Part shown: positions 32,550-40,646 of the stretch, piece by piece
How the letters are laid out: the number at the start of each line of letters is the position of its first letter
How positions within the stretch are numbered: position 1 is the stretch's first letter
From: JBGYPP01 sp041838515
GTDB taxonomy: Bacteria; Bacillota; Clostridia; Lachnospirales; Lachnospiraceae
Assembly: GCA_041838515.1 (NCBI GenBank)
Contig: JBGYPP010000032.1
Location: forward strand, 1-51,421
DNA length: 51,421 bases
Direction: 5' to 3'
Notes under the pieces: model-generated
Told to the model about the DNA's origin: nothing
Databases searched by the model: none
What the model saw: the letters and a program-made list of their open reading frames with translations, nothing else
Translations under genes and position numbers: made by a program

Positions 32550-35114
32550 CTAAGCCCTGCCGCAGCATTGCTTATACTTCTTACCGCTTCCGCAGGGACA
32601 GAGCGCATTGCGCTGCACCTTGCCCTCCGCCTTTCTCACCGGCTTCTTGGCCAGCGTATCATCCTTGTTGGTGCCCGTCACCTTGGCCACCTGCTCCCTC
32701 TCCACCTTTTGCTCTATGCGTATATGGGTCAGAAGCCTTATAGTTTCCTCCTTAATATTATTGGTCATCTCCTCAAACATTTCATAGCCGTGCATCTTGT
32801 ATTCCACCAGCGGATCCTTCTGCCCGTAAGCCTGCAAACCTATGCCCTGGCGCAGCTGCTCCATATCGTCTATGTGGTCCATCCACTTGCGGTCTATAAC
32901 CTTGAGCAAAATGACCCTTTCTATTTCCCGTATGGTTTCCACGTCGGGAAATTCCGCCTCCTTGGCCTCATACAGCTTTACCGCCTCCTCCTTGAGCTGG
33001 TGCTTGAGCCGGTTCTTCCCGCCCTTTTCCACCCTATCAGCGCGTATGGGAGCCAGAGGTATGGTGGGCAGCAACAGAGAATTTAACTCCTTATAATCCC
33101 ACTCTGCCAGATCCACATCCTCGTTGACAGTAATATCCACACAATTGTCCGTAATATCTGTCAACATCTTGTAAATTACATCCCGCATGCTCTCCCCCCT
33201 CAGCACGCGGTTGCGCTCCTCATAGATAATCTCCCTCTGCTCGCTCATCACCCTGTCATACTCCAGGAGGTTTTTTCGTATGCCAAAGTTGTTGTTCTCT
33301 ATCTTTTTCTGGGCGTTTTCTATTGCATTGCTCAGGGTCTTATGCTCTATCTCCTGCCCCTCGGGTATGCCCAGCGCATTGAACATACCTATAAGCCTCT
33401 CCGATCCGAACAGGCGCATCAGCTCATCCTCCAGGGAGATATAAAATCTGGACTCCCCGGGATCCCCCTGACGGCCGCTTCGACCCCGCAGCTGATTGTC
33501 TATGCGGCGGGATTCATGCCTTTCCGTGCCTATGATCTTCAAGCCGCCCGCCGCCTTGGCCTGCTCATCTAATTTGATATCCGTACCCCGGCCGGCCATA
33601 TTGGTGGCTATGGTGACAGCGCCGTGTATGCCGGCATCCGCCACGATCTCCGCCTCCATCTCATGGAATTTGGCGTTGAGCACCTTGTGGTTTATGCCCC
33701 TCTTGTCCAGCAAGCGGCTCAGCTCCTCACTGGCCTCTATGGTGATAGTGCCCACCAGTATGGGCTGCCCCCTGTCATGGGCCTCGGCCACAGCATCCAC
33801 TATGGCGCCCAGCTTCTCCTTGCGGGTCTTGTACACAGCATCCTGCAAGTCCTTACGCACCACAGGCCTGTTGGTGGGTATCTCTATGACATCCATGCCA
33901 TAGATCTCCCGAAATTCTTTCTCCTCCGTCAGCGCCGTGCCTGTCATGCCGGACTTCTTCTCAAACAGATTAAAAAAATTCTGGAAAGTAATGGAGGCCA
34001 GTGTCTTGCTCTCCCTCTTGACCTTCACCCTCTCTTTGGCCTCTATGGCCTGGTGCAGGCCGTCCGAGTAGCGCCGCCCGGGCATAATACGCCCGGTGAA
34101 CTCATCCACTATCAGCACCTCGTCATCCTTGACCACATAATCCTGATCCCTAAACATCAGATTGTGGGCGCGCAATGCCAGGATGATAATATGCTGTATT
34201 TCCAAATTCTCCGTGTCGGCAAAATTGTCTATGTGGAAGAACTTCTCCACCTTTTCCACGCCGGCCTCGGTGAGGTTGATGACCTTGTCCTTTTCGTTGA
34301 CGATAAAGTCCCCGCTCTCCTCCTGCACCACGCCCATGATGGCATCCATCTTGGACAATTCCTGCATATCCGCGCCCCTGGTCATCTGTCTGGCCAGCAT
34401 ATCGCACATCTGGTACAGAACAGTGGACTTACCGCTCTGGCCGGAGATGATCAGCGGCGTACGGGCCTCGTCTATCAGCACCGAGTCTACCTCGTCTATA
34501 ATGGCATAATGCAGGCCCCGCAGCACCAGCTCCTCCTTGTAGATCACCATATTGTCCCGGAGATAATCAAAGCCCAGCTCATTGTTGGTGACATAGGTGA
34601 TATCACAGGCATAGGCCTGCTTGCGTTCCTGGGGCGTCATACTGTTAAGAACCATACCCACCTTCAAGCCCAGAAATTCGTGTACCTGGCCCATCCACTC
34701 CGCATCCCTGTTGGCCAGATAGTCATTGACAGTAACAACATGCACGCCCCGGCCGGAGAGGGCGTTGAGATAGGCCGGCAGCGTAGACACCAATGTCTTT
34801 CCCTCACCGGTGCGCATCTCCGCTATCCGGCCTTGGTGCAATATAATGCCGCCTATCAGCTGCACCCGGTAATGCTCCATATTCAGCACACGCCTCGCAG
34901 CCTCCCGCACTGTGGCATAAGCCTCCGGCAGCAGAGAATCCAGGCTCTCCCCCTGGGCATGGCGGTTCTTGTACTCCTGGGTCTTATCTCTCAACTGCGC
35001 ATCGCTCAAAGCCTCCATATCCGGCCTCAGGGACTCTATTTTGTCCACCAGAGGACGTATCCTCTGCAATTCCCTGGTGCTATGGGTGCCAAAAATTCTT
35101 TCCAGTAATTTCAT
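32550..35114 (-). CDS. secA: Preprotein translocase ATPase SecA
   Basis: At 854 residues it drives post-translational export through SecYEG. The start is ATG 35114 (MKLLERIFGTHSTREL) with a GGGGAAGAG site; the longer ORF adds 31 residues without support. Motifs include the Walker A region MRTGEGKTLVSTLPAYLNAL, the DEAD-like IIDEVDSVLIDEARTPLIIS, NMAGRGTDIKL and the C-terminal zinc/SecB-type CPCGSGKKYKQCCG. It is the first gene of the transcript with prfB, the GH3-like gene and metG. It ends in TAG. Confidence 0.98.
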   Translation of the reverse strand: MKLLERIFGTHSTRELQRIRPLVDKIESLRPDMEALSDAQLRDKTQEYKNRHAQGESLDSLLPEAYATVREAARRVLNMEHYRVQLIGGIILHQGRIAEMRTGEGKTLVSTLPAYLNALSGRGVHVVTVNDYLANRDAEWMGQVHEFLGLKVGMVLNSMTPQERKQAYACDITYVTNNELGFDYLRDNMVIYKEELVLRGLHYAIIDEVDSVLIDEARTPLIISGQSGKSTVLYQMCDMLARQMTRGADMQELSKMDAIMGVVQEESGDFIVNEKDKVINLTEAGVEKVEKFFHIDNFADTENLEIQHIIILALRAHNLMFRDQDYVVKDDEVLIVDEFTGRIMPGRRYSDGLHQAIEAKERVKVKRESKTLASITFQNFFNLFEKKSGMTGTALTEEKEFREIYGMDVIEIPTNRPVVRKDLQDAVYKTRKEKLGAIVDAVAEAHDRGQPILVGTITIEASEELSRLLDKRGINHKVLNAKFHEMEAEIVADAGIHGAVTIATNMAGRGTDIKLDEQAKAAGGLKIIGTERHESRRIDNQLRGRSGRQGDPGESRFYISLEDELMRLFGSERLIGMFNALGIPEGQEIEHKTLSNAIENAQKKIENNNFGIRKNLLEYDRVMSEQREIIYEERNRVLRGESMRDVIYKMLTDITDNCVDITVNEDVDLAEWDYKELNSLLLPTIPLAPIRADRVEKGGKNRLKHQLKEEAVKLYEAKEAEFPDVETIREIERVILLKVIDRKWMDHIDDMEQLRQGIGLQAYGQKDPLVEYKMHGYEMFEEMTNNIKEETIRLLTHIRIEQKVEREQVAKVTGTNKDDTLAKKPVRKAEGKVQRNALCPCGSGKKYKQCCGRA

Positions 35115-35175
35115 CTCTTCCCCTATCTGCTCCGTCCACAACCGCAAGCCCATATTACAGGCATATATAAAGTAC

Positions 35176-35204
35176 ATTTTATCAGAAACAACGTCCGCTT
35201 TCAA
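35176..35204 (-). promoter_or_regulatory. secA promoter
   Basis: On the minus strand: -35 TTGAAA (35204-35199), 17-bp spacer, -10 TAAAAT (35181-35176). The leader to the secA ATG is about 55 bases. Confidence 0.75.
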
Positions 35205-35208
35205 CAAT

Positions 35209-35237
35209 TTGACTTTTTAAGAAAAATTTCATATAAT
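35209..35237 (+). promoter_or_regulatory. Promoter of the HD-GYP gene
   Basis: -35 TTGACT (35209-35214), 17-bp spacer, -10 TATAAT (35232-35237). Its -35 box is separated from the secA -35 box by only four bases. Confidence 0.78.
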
Positions 35238-35290
35238 GTTAAAAATTATAGGCTTTTTTCAAATTTCTCCTTACCAGAAAGAGAGCCGCC

Positions 35291-36367
35291 ATGAAACGAC
35301 TTTCCACTATGCAATTGATACCGGGCATGGTCATCGCCCAGGATGTCATAGGCTTTGACCAGTGCAGGGTGATGGACAAGGGCACTGTGTTGACCACGGC
35401 CTTGATCTCCAGGCTGGATTTGTACGGCATACAAACCGTCTATGTGGGCGACATAGGCCTGGCCGCCCCGCCAAAGGAAATACAGGCGGAGCAGTCCTAT
35501 TATCAGAGAATACGGAACAGCCCCCAGTTCGGCGCCTTTAGGGCTAAATACGATGCGCAGCTGGAGGAATTTCGGCAGACCATGCACTTTTTGGCCAAAA
35601 AACATCTGGCGCTGGATTTGAAAAAATTGCTCAACCGCACTTTGGACATAGCCTCGGCGGCCAAGGGCCCCTTTGGCATGATAGATTTGCTCCAGAATAT
35701 GCGGGAGTATGACGACTGCACCTTTGCCCACTCGCTGAATGTGGGCTTGATCTCCAATTGTCTGGCCAGGTGGCACCGCCTGCCGGAGGAGGACATAGAA
35801 CTGGCAACGGCCTGCGGCCTCTTCCACGACATAGGCAAATTGCTCATGCCCCAGCAAATCCTCACCAAGCCCGATCTCCTCTCCAAGGATGAGTACGCAG
35901 TCATCCAAAACCATCCCCAGGAGGGATATGACCTGCTAAAATCCCACGGGGTTTCCGATCCGGTCTGCCAGGCCGCTCTCAAGCACCATGAAAGGTTGGA
36001 CGGCAGTGGATATCCCTCGGGATTGACCGGCGGGGATATACCGCCCTTTGCCCGTCTGGTAGCCATAGCCGATGTCTACGATGCCATGACCGCCGCCAGG
36101 ATCTACCGGCCGCCTCTCTGCCCGTTCCAGGCTGTAGAGCAGCTGGAAAAGGACGGCCTGGGCAAATTTGACGCCGGCTTTCTGATGACCTTTCTGTCCA
36201 ACGTGGCCAATACCTATCTGCAAACCCACTGTCGCTTGAGCGATGGCACAGTGGGCCGCATTATCTATATCAACACCCACCATCTCTCCCGCCCTGTGGT
36301 ACAATGTGGCAACACATACATAGACCTGGCCCAGCGGCGAGATCTCTCCGTGGCCTCCATCGTATAA
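35291..36367 (+). CDS. HD-GYP domain phosphodiesterase
   Basis: This 358-residue protein has an N-terminal region of about 100 residues without a clear domain and an HD-GYP domain (about 130-320). The metal-binding and signature residues are present: AHSLNVGL, CGLFHDIGKLLMP (the HD), LKHHERLDGSGYPSGL (HHE plus the GYP motif) and AIADVYDAMT. Such proteins cleave cyclic di-GMP to pGpG or GMP. No membrane helix is seen, so it is cytosolic. It stands alone, with its own promoter and terminator, divergent from secA. The signal controlling it is not visible; the N-terminal part may bind a partner. Confidence 0.9.
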   Translation: MKRLSTMQLIPGMVIAQDVIGFDQCRVMDKGTVLTTALISRLDLYGIQTVYVGDIGLAAPPKEIQAEQSYYQRIRNSPQFGAFRAKYDAQLEEFRQTMHFLAKKHLALDLKKLLNRTLDIASAAKGPFGMIDLLQNMREYDDCTFAHSLNVGLISNCLARWHRLPEEDIELATACGLFHDIGKLLMPQQILTKPDLLSKDEYAVIQNHPQEGYDLLKSHGVSDPVCQAALKHHERLDGSGYPSGLTGGDIPPFARLVAIADVYDAMTAARIYRPPLCPFQAVEQLEKDGLGKFDAGFLMTFLSNVANTYLQTHCRLSDGTVGRIIYINTHHLSRPVVQCGNTYIDLAQRRDLSVASIV

Positions 36368-36387
36368 AATGCTGACTGCTGCAACGC

Positions 36388-36435
36388 AAGAACCCCTTTC
36401 ATCAGATTTCGCATCTGACGAAAGGGGTTCTTTTT
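36388..36435 (+). terminator. Terminator after the HD-GYP gene
   Basis: A 13-bp stem AAGAACCCCTTTC / GAAAGGGGTTCTT, an A-C mismatch, then six more pairs (TCAGAT / ATCTGA) and loop TTCGC, followed by TTTTT. The minus-strand tail is poor in T, so it acts mainly on the plus strand. Confidence 0.85.
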
Positions 36436-36468
36436 ATGACGGCCGGGGAAATCCCCCATACCCGTCTA

Positions 36469-37536
36469 TCAATATTCCATTACCTCTTCCTCCCCCCGCA
36501 TCACACGCAGAGCGCCCTGAACCAGGGCCATCAATTCATCCTCTCCGGGATATACGGTAAAGGGAGCGATAAAGCCCGCCATCTCCTGCAAGCCCTCAAC
36601 CACACAGGCGTTATAAGCTATGCCTCCGGTCAGCAGGATCTGATCCACCTTGCCCTTGAGCACGCAGGCCATAGAGCCTATATCCTTAGCCACCTGGTAC
36701 AAAAAGGCCTGCTTTACTTCTGCCGCCTTGGCATCTCCCTCATTGCCCATGCGTATCACATCCCGCATATCATTAGTACCCAGGTAGGCCGTCAATCCGC
36801 CCTTACCCACCAGCTTGCCATAGATCTCCTTTTCCGTATACTTGCCGGAAAAGCACATGCGCACCAAGGCTCCCACAGGCACGGCGCCGGCCCTCTCCGG
36901 GGAGAAAGCGCCATCGCCGTCCAAGGCATTGAACACATCCACAATGCGGCCGCCGGTGTGCGCGCCCACAGACACGCCTCCGCCCATATGCACCACGATC
37001 AGATTCAAGCTGTCATAGGGCTTTCCCTGCTCCTTTGCATAGCGCTTGGCCACGGCCTTCTGGTTCAGCGCATGGAATACGCTGGTCCTGGGCAGCTCCG
37101 GCACACCGGAATACCTGGCCACCGGATCCAGCTCATCCACCACCACCGGATCCACTATATAGGCCTCCACGCCTATGCTGTCGGCTATCTCCCTGGCCAG
37201 TATGCCCCCCAGATTGGAGGCATGCTGCCCCTGGCAGCCTTTGCGCAGATCCTCCAGCAGGGCATCCGTCACCTTATATGTGCCGCCGGGTATGGGCTTT
37301 AGCATACCGCCCCTGCCCACGATGACCTGCAAATCTGTCAAAGGGAAGTTCTTGCTCTCCAACAGCCGGGTGATAATCTCCTTGCGGAAATCCTTTTGCT
37401 CCACTATAGAGCCAAAAGCCCCTATCTCCTCCGCGCTGTGGCGCAGGGTTTCCTCAAACAGCAGGGTTTCATCCTCAAACACGCCTATCTTGGTGGATGT
37501 GGATCCCGGATTGATAATCAAACTTTTTATGGACAT
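36469..37536 (-). CDS. buk: Butyrate kinase
   Basis: This 355-residue acetate/butyrate-kinase-fold enzyme converts butyryl phosphate and ADP to butyrate and ATP, the last step of one fermentation route. The N-terminal phosphate loop INPGSTSTKIGVF and the conserved RGGMLKPIPGGTY, HMGGGVSVGAHTGGRIVDV and LTGGIAYN segments mark butyrate kinase rather than acetate kinase. It follows ptb by 33 bases in the usual ptb-buk order. It ends in TGA. A longer branched-chain acyl substrate is possible, as for some Buk proteins. Confidence 0.95.
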   Translation of the reverse strand: MSIKSLIINPGSTSTKIGVFEDETLLFEETLRHSAEEIGAFGSIVEQKDFRKEIITRLLESKNFPLTDLQVIVGRGGMLKPIPGGTYKVTDALLEDLRKGCQGQHASNLGGILAREIADSIGVEAYIVDPVVVDELDPVARYSGVPELPRTSVFHALNQKAVAKRYAKEQGKPYDSLNLIVVHMGGGVSVGAHTGGRIVDVFNALDGDGAFSPERAGAVPVGALVRMCFSGKYTEKEIYGKLVGKGGLTAYLGTNDMRDVIRMGNEGDAKAAEVKQAFLYQVAKDIGSMACVLKGKVDQILLTGGIAYNACVVEGLQEMAGFIAPFTVYPGEDELMALVQGALRVMRGEEEVMEY

Positions 37537-37569
37537 GGCCTTTCTCCTGTCTGAGGGTACAAAACCCTC

Positions 37570-38484
37570 CTACTGCTCTCCCAGGGCGGCGGCCATAGAG
37601 GCCAGAGCCAGGGAGTTTACCTTGGTTTCAAAGGAATCCGAGCGGCTGGTCAAGATAACAGGCACCTTGGTTCCCGTCAAAATGCAGCCATTTTTCACAT
37701 TGACCATATGCACTATGGATTTGTATACCAAGTTGCCGGCATGTATGTCCGGGAAAAGCAGCACATCCGCATCCCCTTGGATCTTGCGGTCCAAAGCGCC
37801 CTTATGCCTGGCCGCCTCCGGGTCTATGGCTAAATCCATGGACAAAGGGCCGTCCACTATGCAATCCCCCAGCAGACCCTCCTGGCACATACGGGTCAGC
37901 TCTGCCGCCTCCACTGTCACAGGCATCTTGGGATTGACCACCTCCACAGCCGCCAAAGGCGCGATCTTGGGGCAGTCCACGCCGCAGGCCTTGGCCACGG
38001 GCAGCATATTCTTGATGATATCCACCTTGTCCTCCAGGCTGGGATAAGGCACAAAGGCCACATCCGTCAAGAACAGGAGCCTGTCTATGCCCGGTATGTC
38101 AAATACGCACACATGGGAGAGGGCGCCGCCAGTCCGCAGACCCACCTCCTTGTCCAGCACGCTGCGCAGGAAATTCTTGGAGTCCACCAGACCTTTCATA
38201 TACATATCCGCCCGGCCGTCATGGGCCAACTTTACCGCCTTTAGAGCCGCCTGGGCCAGATCCTCCTCATGGATGATCTCCATCCCCTCCAAATCCATGC
38301 CTATCTTGGCAGCTATGTCGCGTATGGCCGGCTCATCTCCCACCAGTATGGCATCCGCTATCCCCCTGGCCTTGGCCTCACGCACAGCCTCCAACACAGC
38401 CTCGTCCTGGGCTGCGGCCACGGCCACCTTCTTCATGCCCAAAGACTGCACCCTGGAGATAATCTCGTCAAATCCCTTGATCAT
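37570..38484 (-). CDS. ptb: Phosphate butyryltransferase
   Basis: This 304-residue enzyme exchanges CoA for phosphate on butyryl-CoA, giving butyryl phosphate for buk. It has the Pta/Ptb fold: KVAVAAAQDEAVLEAV at the start, DMYMKGLVDSKNFLRSVLDK, and DVLLFPDIHAGNLVYKS near the end. The ATG at 38484 (MIKGFDEI) has a GAGAGGA site; the upstream in-frame codons have none. A promoter and a palindrome precede it. It ends in TAG. Confidence 0.95.
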   Translation of the reverse strand: MIKGFDEIISRVQSLGMKKVAVAAAQDEAVLEAVREAKARGIADAILVGDEPAIRDIAAKIGMDLEGMEIIHEEDLAQAALKAVKLAHDGRADMYMKGLVDSKNFLRSVLDKEVGLRTGGALSHVCVFDIPGIDRLLFLTDVAFVPYPSLEDKVDIIKNMLPVAKACGVDCPKIAPLAAVEVVNPKMPVTVEAAELTRMCQEGLLGDCIVDGPLSMDLAIDPEAARHKGALDRKIQGDADVLLFPDIHAGNLVYKSIVHMVNVKNGCILTGTKVPVILTSRSDSFETKVNSLALASMAAALGEQ

Positions 38485-38536
38485 GGCTTTGTCCTCTCTT
38501 CGTCCGTCAATTGTCAAACTTCATGGAATTAAGCCC

Positions 38537-38566
38537 AGTATAGCACAAATTCCCCCTTGTTTCCAA
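38537..38566 (-). promoter_or_regulatory. ptb-buk promoter overlapping a palindrome
   Basis: On the minus strand: -35 TTGGAA (38566-38561), 18-bp spacer, -10 TATACT (38542-38537). Most of the spacer lies in the 38545-38578 inverted repeat. Confidence 0.55.
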
Positions 38567-38578
38567 GGGGGAATTTGT
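38545..38578. repeat. 15-bp perfect inverted repeat upstream of ptb
   Basis: Arms ACAAATTCCCCCTTG (38545-38559) and CAAGGGGGAATTTGT (38564-38578) with loop TTTC. Neither strand has a T run after it, so it is not a normal terminator; its place over the ptb promoter suggests an operator. Confidence 0.75.
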
Positions 38579-38610
38579 CCATTTCCCTGCCCTCCAGCGG
38601 GAAAAAACCT

Positions 38611-39984
38611 CTATTGCCGGCGCTGGCCGCTCATAGTCTGCTCCACTATACTGTCCATCATATCCGCCGTGATTGCTCCTTGGACATAGCCAAAGACCCG
38701 ACCCTCCCTGTCTATCATAAAGGTGGTGGGATAAGCCGATATGCCGTATACGCCGGCCCACTGCCCTCCCTCATCCATAACCACCGGGAAGGTGTACCCC
38801 TGCTCCTCCAAAAAGGCAGCCACCGCCTCTGCATCCTGCTCCCGGCCCGCATTGGGAGAGGCCACGCCTAGCACCACCAGATCCTGGATGTTGCCTCCGT
38901 GCTTCTCATAAAGCGCCTGGATGTTCGGCATCTCCTGACGGCATGGAGGACACCAGGTAGCCCAAAAGTTCAAGAACACCACCTTGCCCTGGTAATCCGA
39001 CAGCGTATGCTCCTGGCCATATTGATCCGTCAGCACGAAATCCGGAGCCAGGGGCATATCCAACTCCTCCTCCGCCTCTTGGGTTGCCGCTGTTCCCCCG
39101 GCTGCCGTTTCTGCACCTGCCGCAGCCTCACCGCCTTGGGCAGCCCCGTTCCCCTCAGCACCCTCACCGCTCTGGACAGGCGATTCTCCCGACTGTTCCC
39201 CAGTTTCCTCCTGAGAAGTTGCCTCTGTTCCAGCCGTCTGGCCAAAGGGCTGTCCAAAGGTGGACAGATACCCTGTTATGCCATTCATAAACCCAGTCAG
39301 GGTCATCACACCCATCAGCATCAGCAGTATGGCTCCCAATTTGACTGTAAGCGCCATGCCTTTTTGATTTTTTTTGAAAAAATCCAACAATTTGCCCGTG
39401 AACATACCCACAGCCAAAAAAGGCAATACAAAACCCAGGCTGTAGATGCCTATATAGGCAAAGCCCTTTATCGCGCTCTGGGCCGTACCGGCCATCAGCA
39501 GCACCCCGGCCAGTATAGGCCCAACGCAGGGAGTCCAGGCAAAGCTAAAGCTAAAGCCCAGCAGCAGGGCGGCCAAAGGCCCCATAGGGCGGCCATCCCA
39601 GGGCAGAGAAAGCCGGCGCACTTTGCCCCAGGCCTCGCTCTTACCAAACCAACCCATCTGATACATGCCAAAAACAATCATCAATATTCCGCTAATGCGC
39701 GCAAACCAGGCTCTGTTGCCTGTAAAAAAGCGGCCCAGCGCCGTGACTCCCAGCCCCAGGACGAAAAAAGCCGCACTGATGCCCAGAACGAAAAATAAGG
39801 TGTTAAATAAAATCTTCCTGCGGGGGTAGCTGATCCGCCCCTGCTCATCCCTCTCCAAGGCTCCTCCGGCCAGGTAGCTGATATACACCGGCAGCAAGGG
39901 AAGCACACAGGGGGATAAGAAGCTTAATAAGCCCTGGGCAAACACAGCCGCAGCGGAAACGCCCGAACTTAAATCAAAACCCAT
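38611..39984 (-). CDS. CcdA-like membrane protein fused to a TlpA-like thioredoxin
   Basis: A 457-residue fusion. Residues 1-245 form the CcdA/DsbD-type membrane domain of about six helices, with the two redox cysteines in LLSFLSPCVLPLLPVY and FAWTPCVGPILAG. A Gly/Ala/Glu-rich linker (about 260-310) leads to an extracytoplasmic thioredoxin domain with the WATWCPPCRQEMPN active site. CcdA moves electrons from cytosolic thioredoxin across the membrane; here the acceptor is covalently attached. It would keep outside thiols reduced. The start at ATG 39984 has an AGAGGAG site; it lies 31 bases after the rhodanese gene. It ends in TAG. Confidence 0.92.
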   Translation of the reverse strand: MGFDLSSGVSAAAVFAQGLLSFLSPCVLPLLPVYISYLAGGALERDEQGRISYPRRKILFNTLFFVLGISAAFFVLGLGVTALGRFFTGNRAWFARISGILMIVFGMYQMGWFGKSEAWGKVRRLSLPWDGRPMGPLAALLLGFSFSFAWTPCVGPILAGVLLMAGTAQSAIKGFAYIGIYSLGFVLPFLAVGMFTGKLLDFFKKNQKGMALTVKLGAILLMLMGVMTLTGFMNGITGYLSTFGQPFGQTAGTEATSQEETGEQSGESPVQSGEGAEGNGAAQGGEAAAGAETAAGGTAATQEAEEELDMPLAPDFVLTDQYGQEHTLSDYQGKVVFLNFWATWCPPCRQEMPNIQALYEKHGGNIQDLVVLGVASPNAGREQDAEAVAAFLEEQGYTFPVVMDEGGQWAGVYGISAYPTTFMIDREGRVFGYVQGAITADMMDSIVEQTMSGQRRQ

Positions 39985-40015
39985 ATCCTGCTCCTCTCTA
40001 TGGAACTGACAAGAA

Positions 40016-40504
40016 TCAGTTCTCCACCTCATAAGGCCAATCCTTGATGCCGCCAAAGTCATATACCCGGGTATACCCCATATCCGCCAAGGCCTGAGCG
40101 GCCAGAGCGCTGCGGCGGCCGGAACGGCAGTACAGCAGTATGGCCTGATCCATATCCGGCAGCAGTTCGCCCGCCTTGGCCTCTATCTCCCCCTGGGGCA
40201 GCAACAGGGCGCCGGGTATATGCCCCTCGGCAAATTCCGACTCTTCCCGAACATCCACTACGACCACATCCCCGGCATCCATCATGGCCTTTGCCTCCTG
40301 CGCCGTGATTTTTTGCGGCGAGGACACTACGGCGCTTTCCGCAGCCTCAGTTGCCGCCGTTGCTGCCGCCTCCTTTGCCTCAGCCGTCTGCACCACCGAC
40401 TCCACGGCAGGAGTCATGGGCATGGAGGGCTGGCTTCCGCAACCGGCCAGAGCCAGACATAGGCCCCATGCGGCGATTTTTCCCATTTTTCCCATCTCTT
40501 TCAT
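40016..40504 (-). CDS. Rhodanese-domain lipoprotein
   Basis: This 162-residue protein has a signal with lipobox ALAGC (about residues 18-22), an Ala/Glu-rich spacer, and a rhodanese domain (about 65-160) with VVVDVREESEFAEGHIPGA and the active-site loop YCRSGRRS. It would be lipid-anchored outside, where the cysteine could carry a persulfide. Co-transcription with the CcdA-TlpA fusion suggests that its cysteine is kept reduced by it. The ATG at 40504 has an AAGGAGGAG site. Confidence 0.92.
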   Translation of the reverse strand: MKEMGKMGKIAAWGLCLALAGCGSQPSMPMTPAVESVVQTAEAKEAAATAATEAAESAVVSSPQKITAQEAKAMMDAGDVVVVDVREESEFAEGHIPGALLLPQGEIEAKAGELLPDMDQAILLYCRSGRRSALAAQALADMGYTRVYDFGGIKDWPYEVEN

Positions 40505-40646
40505 TATCTCCTCCTTGACTACGCGCCCCGTCCGGGACATTGCCCCGCGCGGAGCAAAAATACGAGTTCTATATATGCAAGCCGGGGCAAAGTGGCAGAG
40601 CGCCTGCTCCTCCTGCCCGGGCCTTATTTTTTTGCCCCAGTCTGTC

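Noticed and set aside
38545..38578. Rho-independent terminator after the CcdA-thioredoxin gene
   Set aside because: The hairpin is strong but neither side has a T run; the minus-strand tail is GCTATACTGG, a promoter -10.
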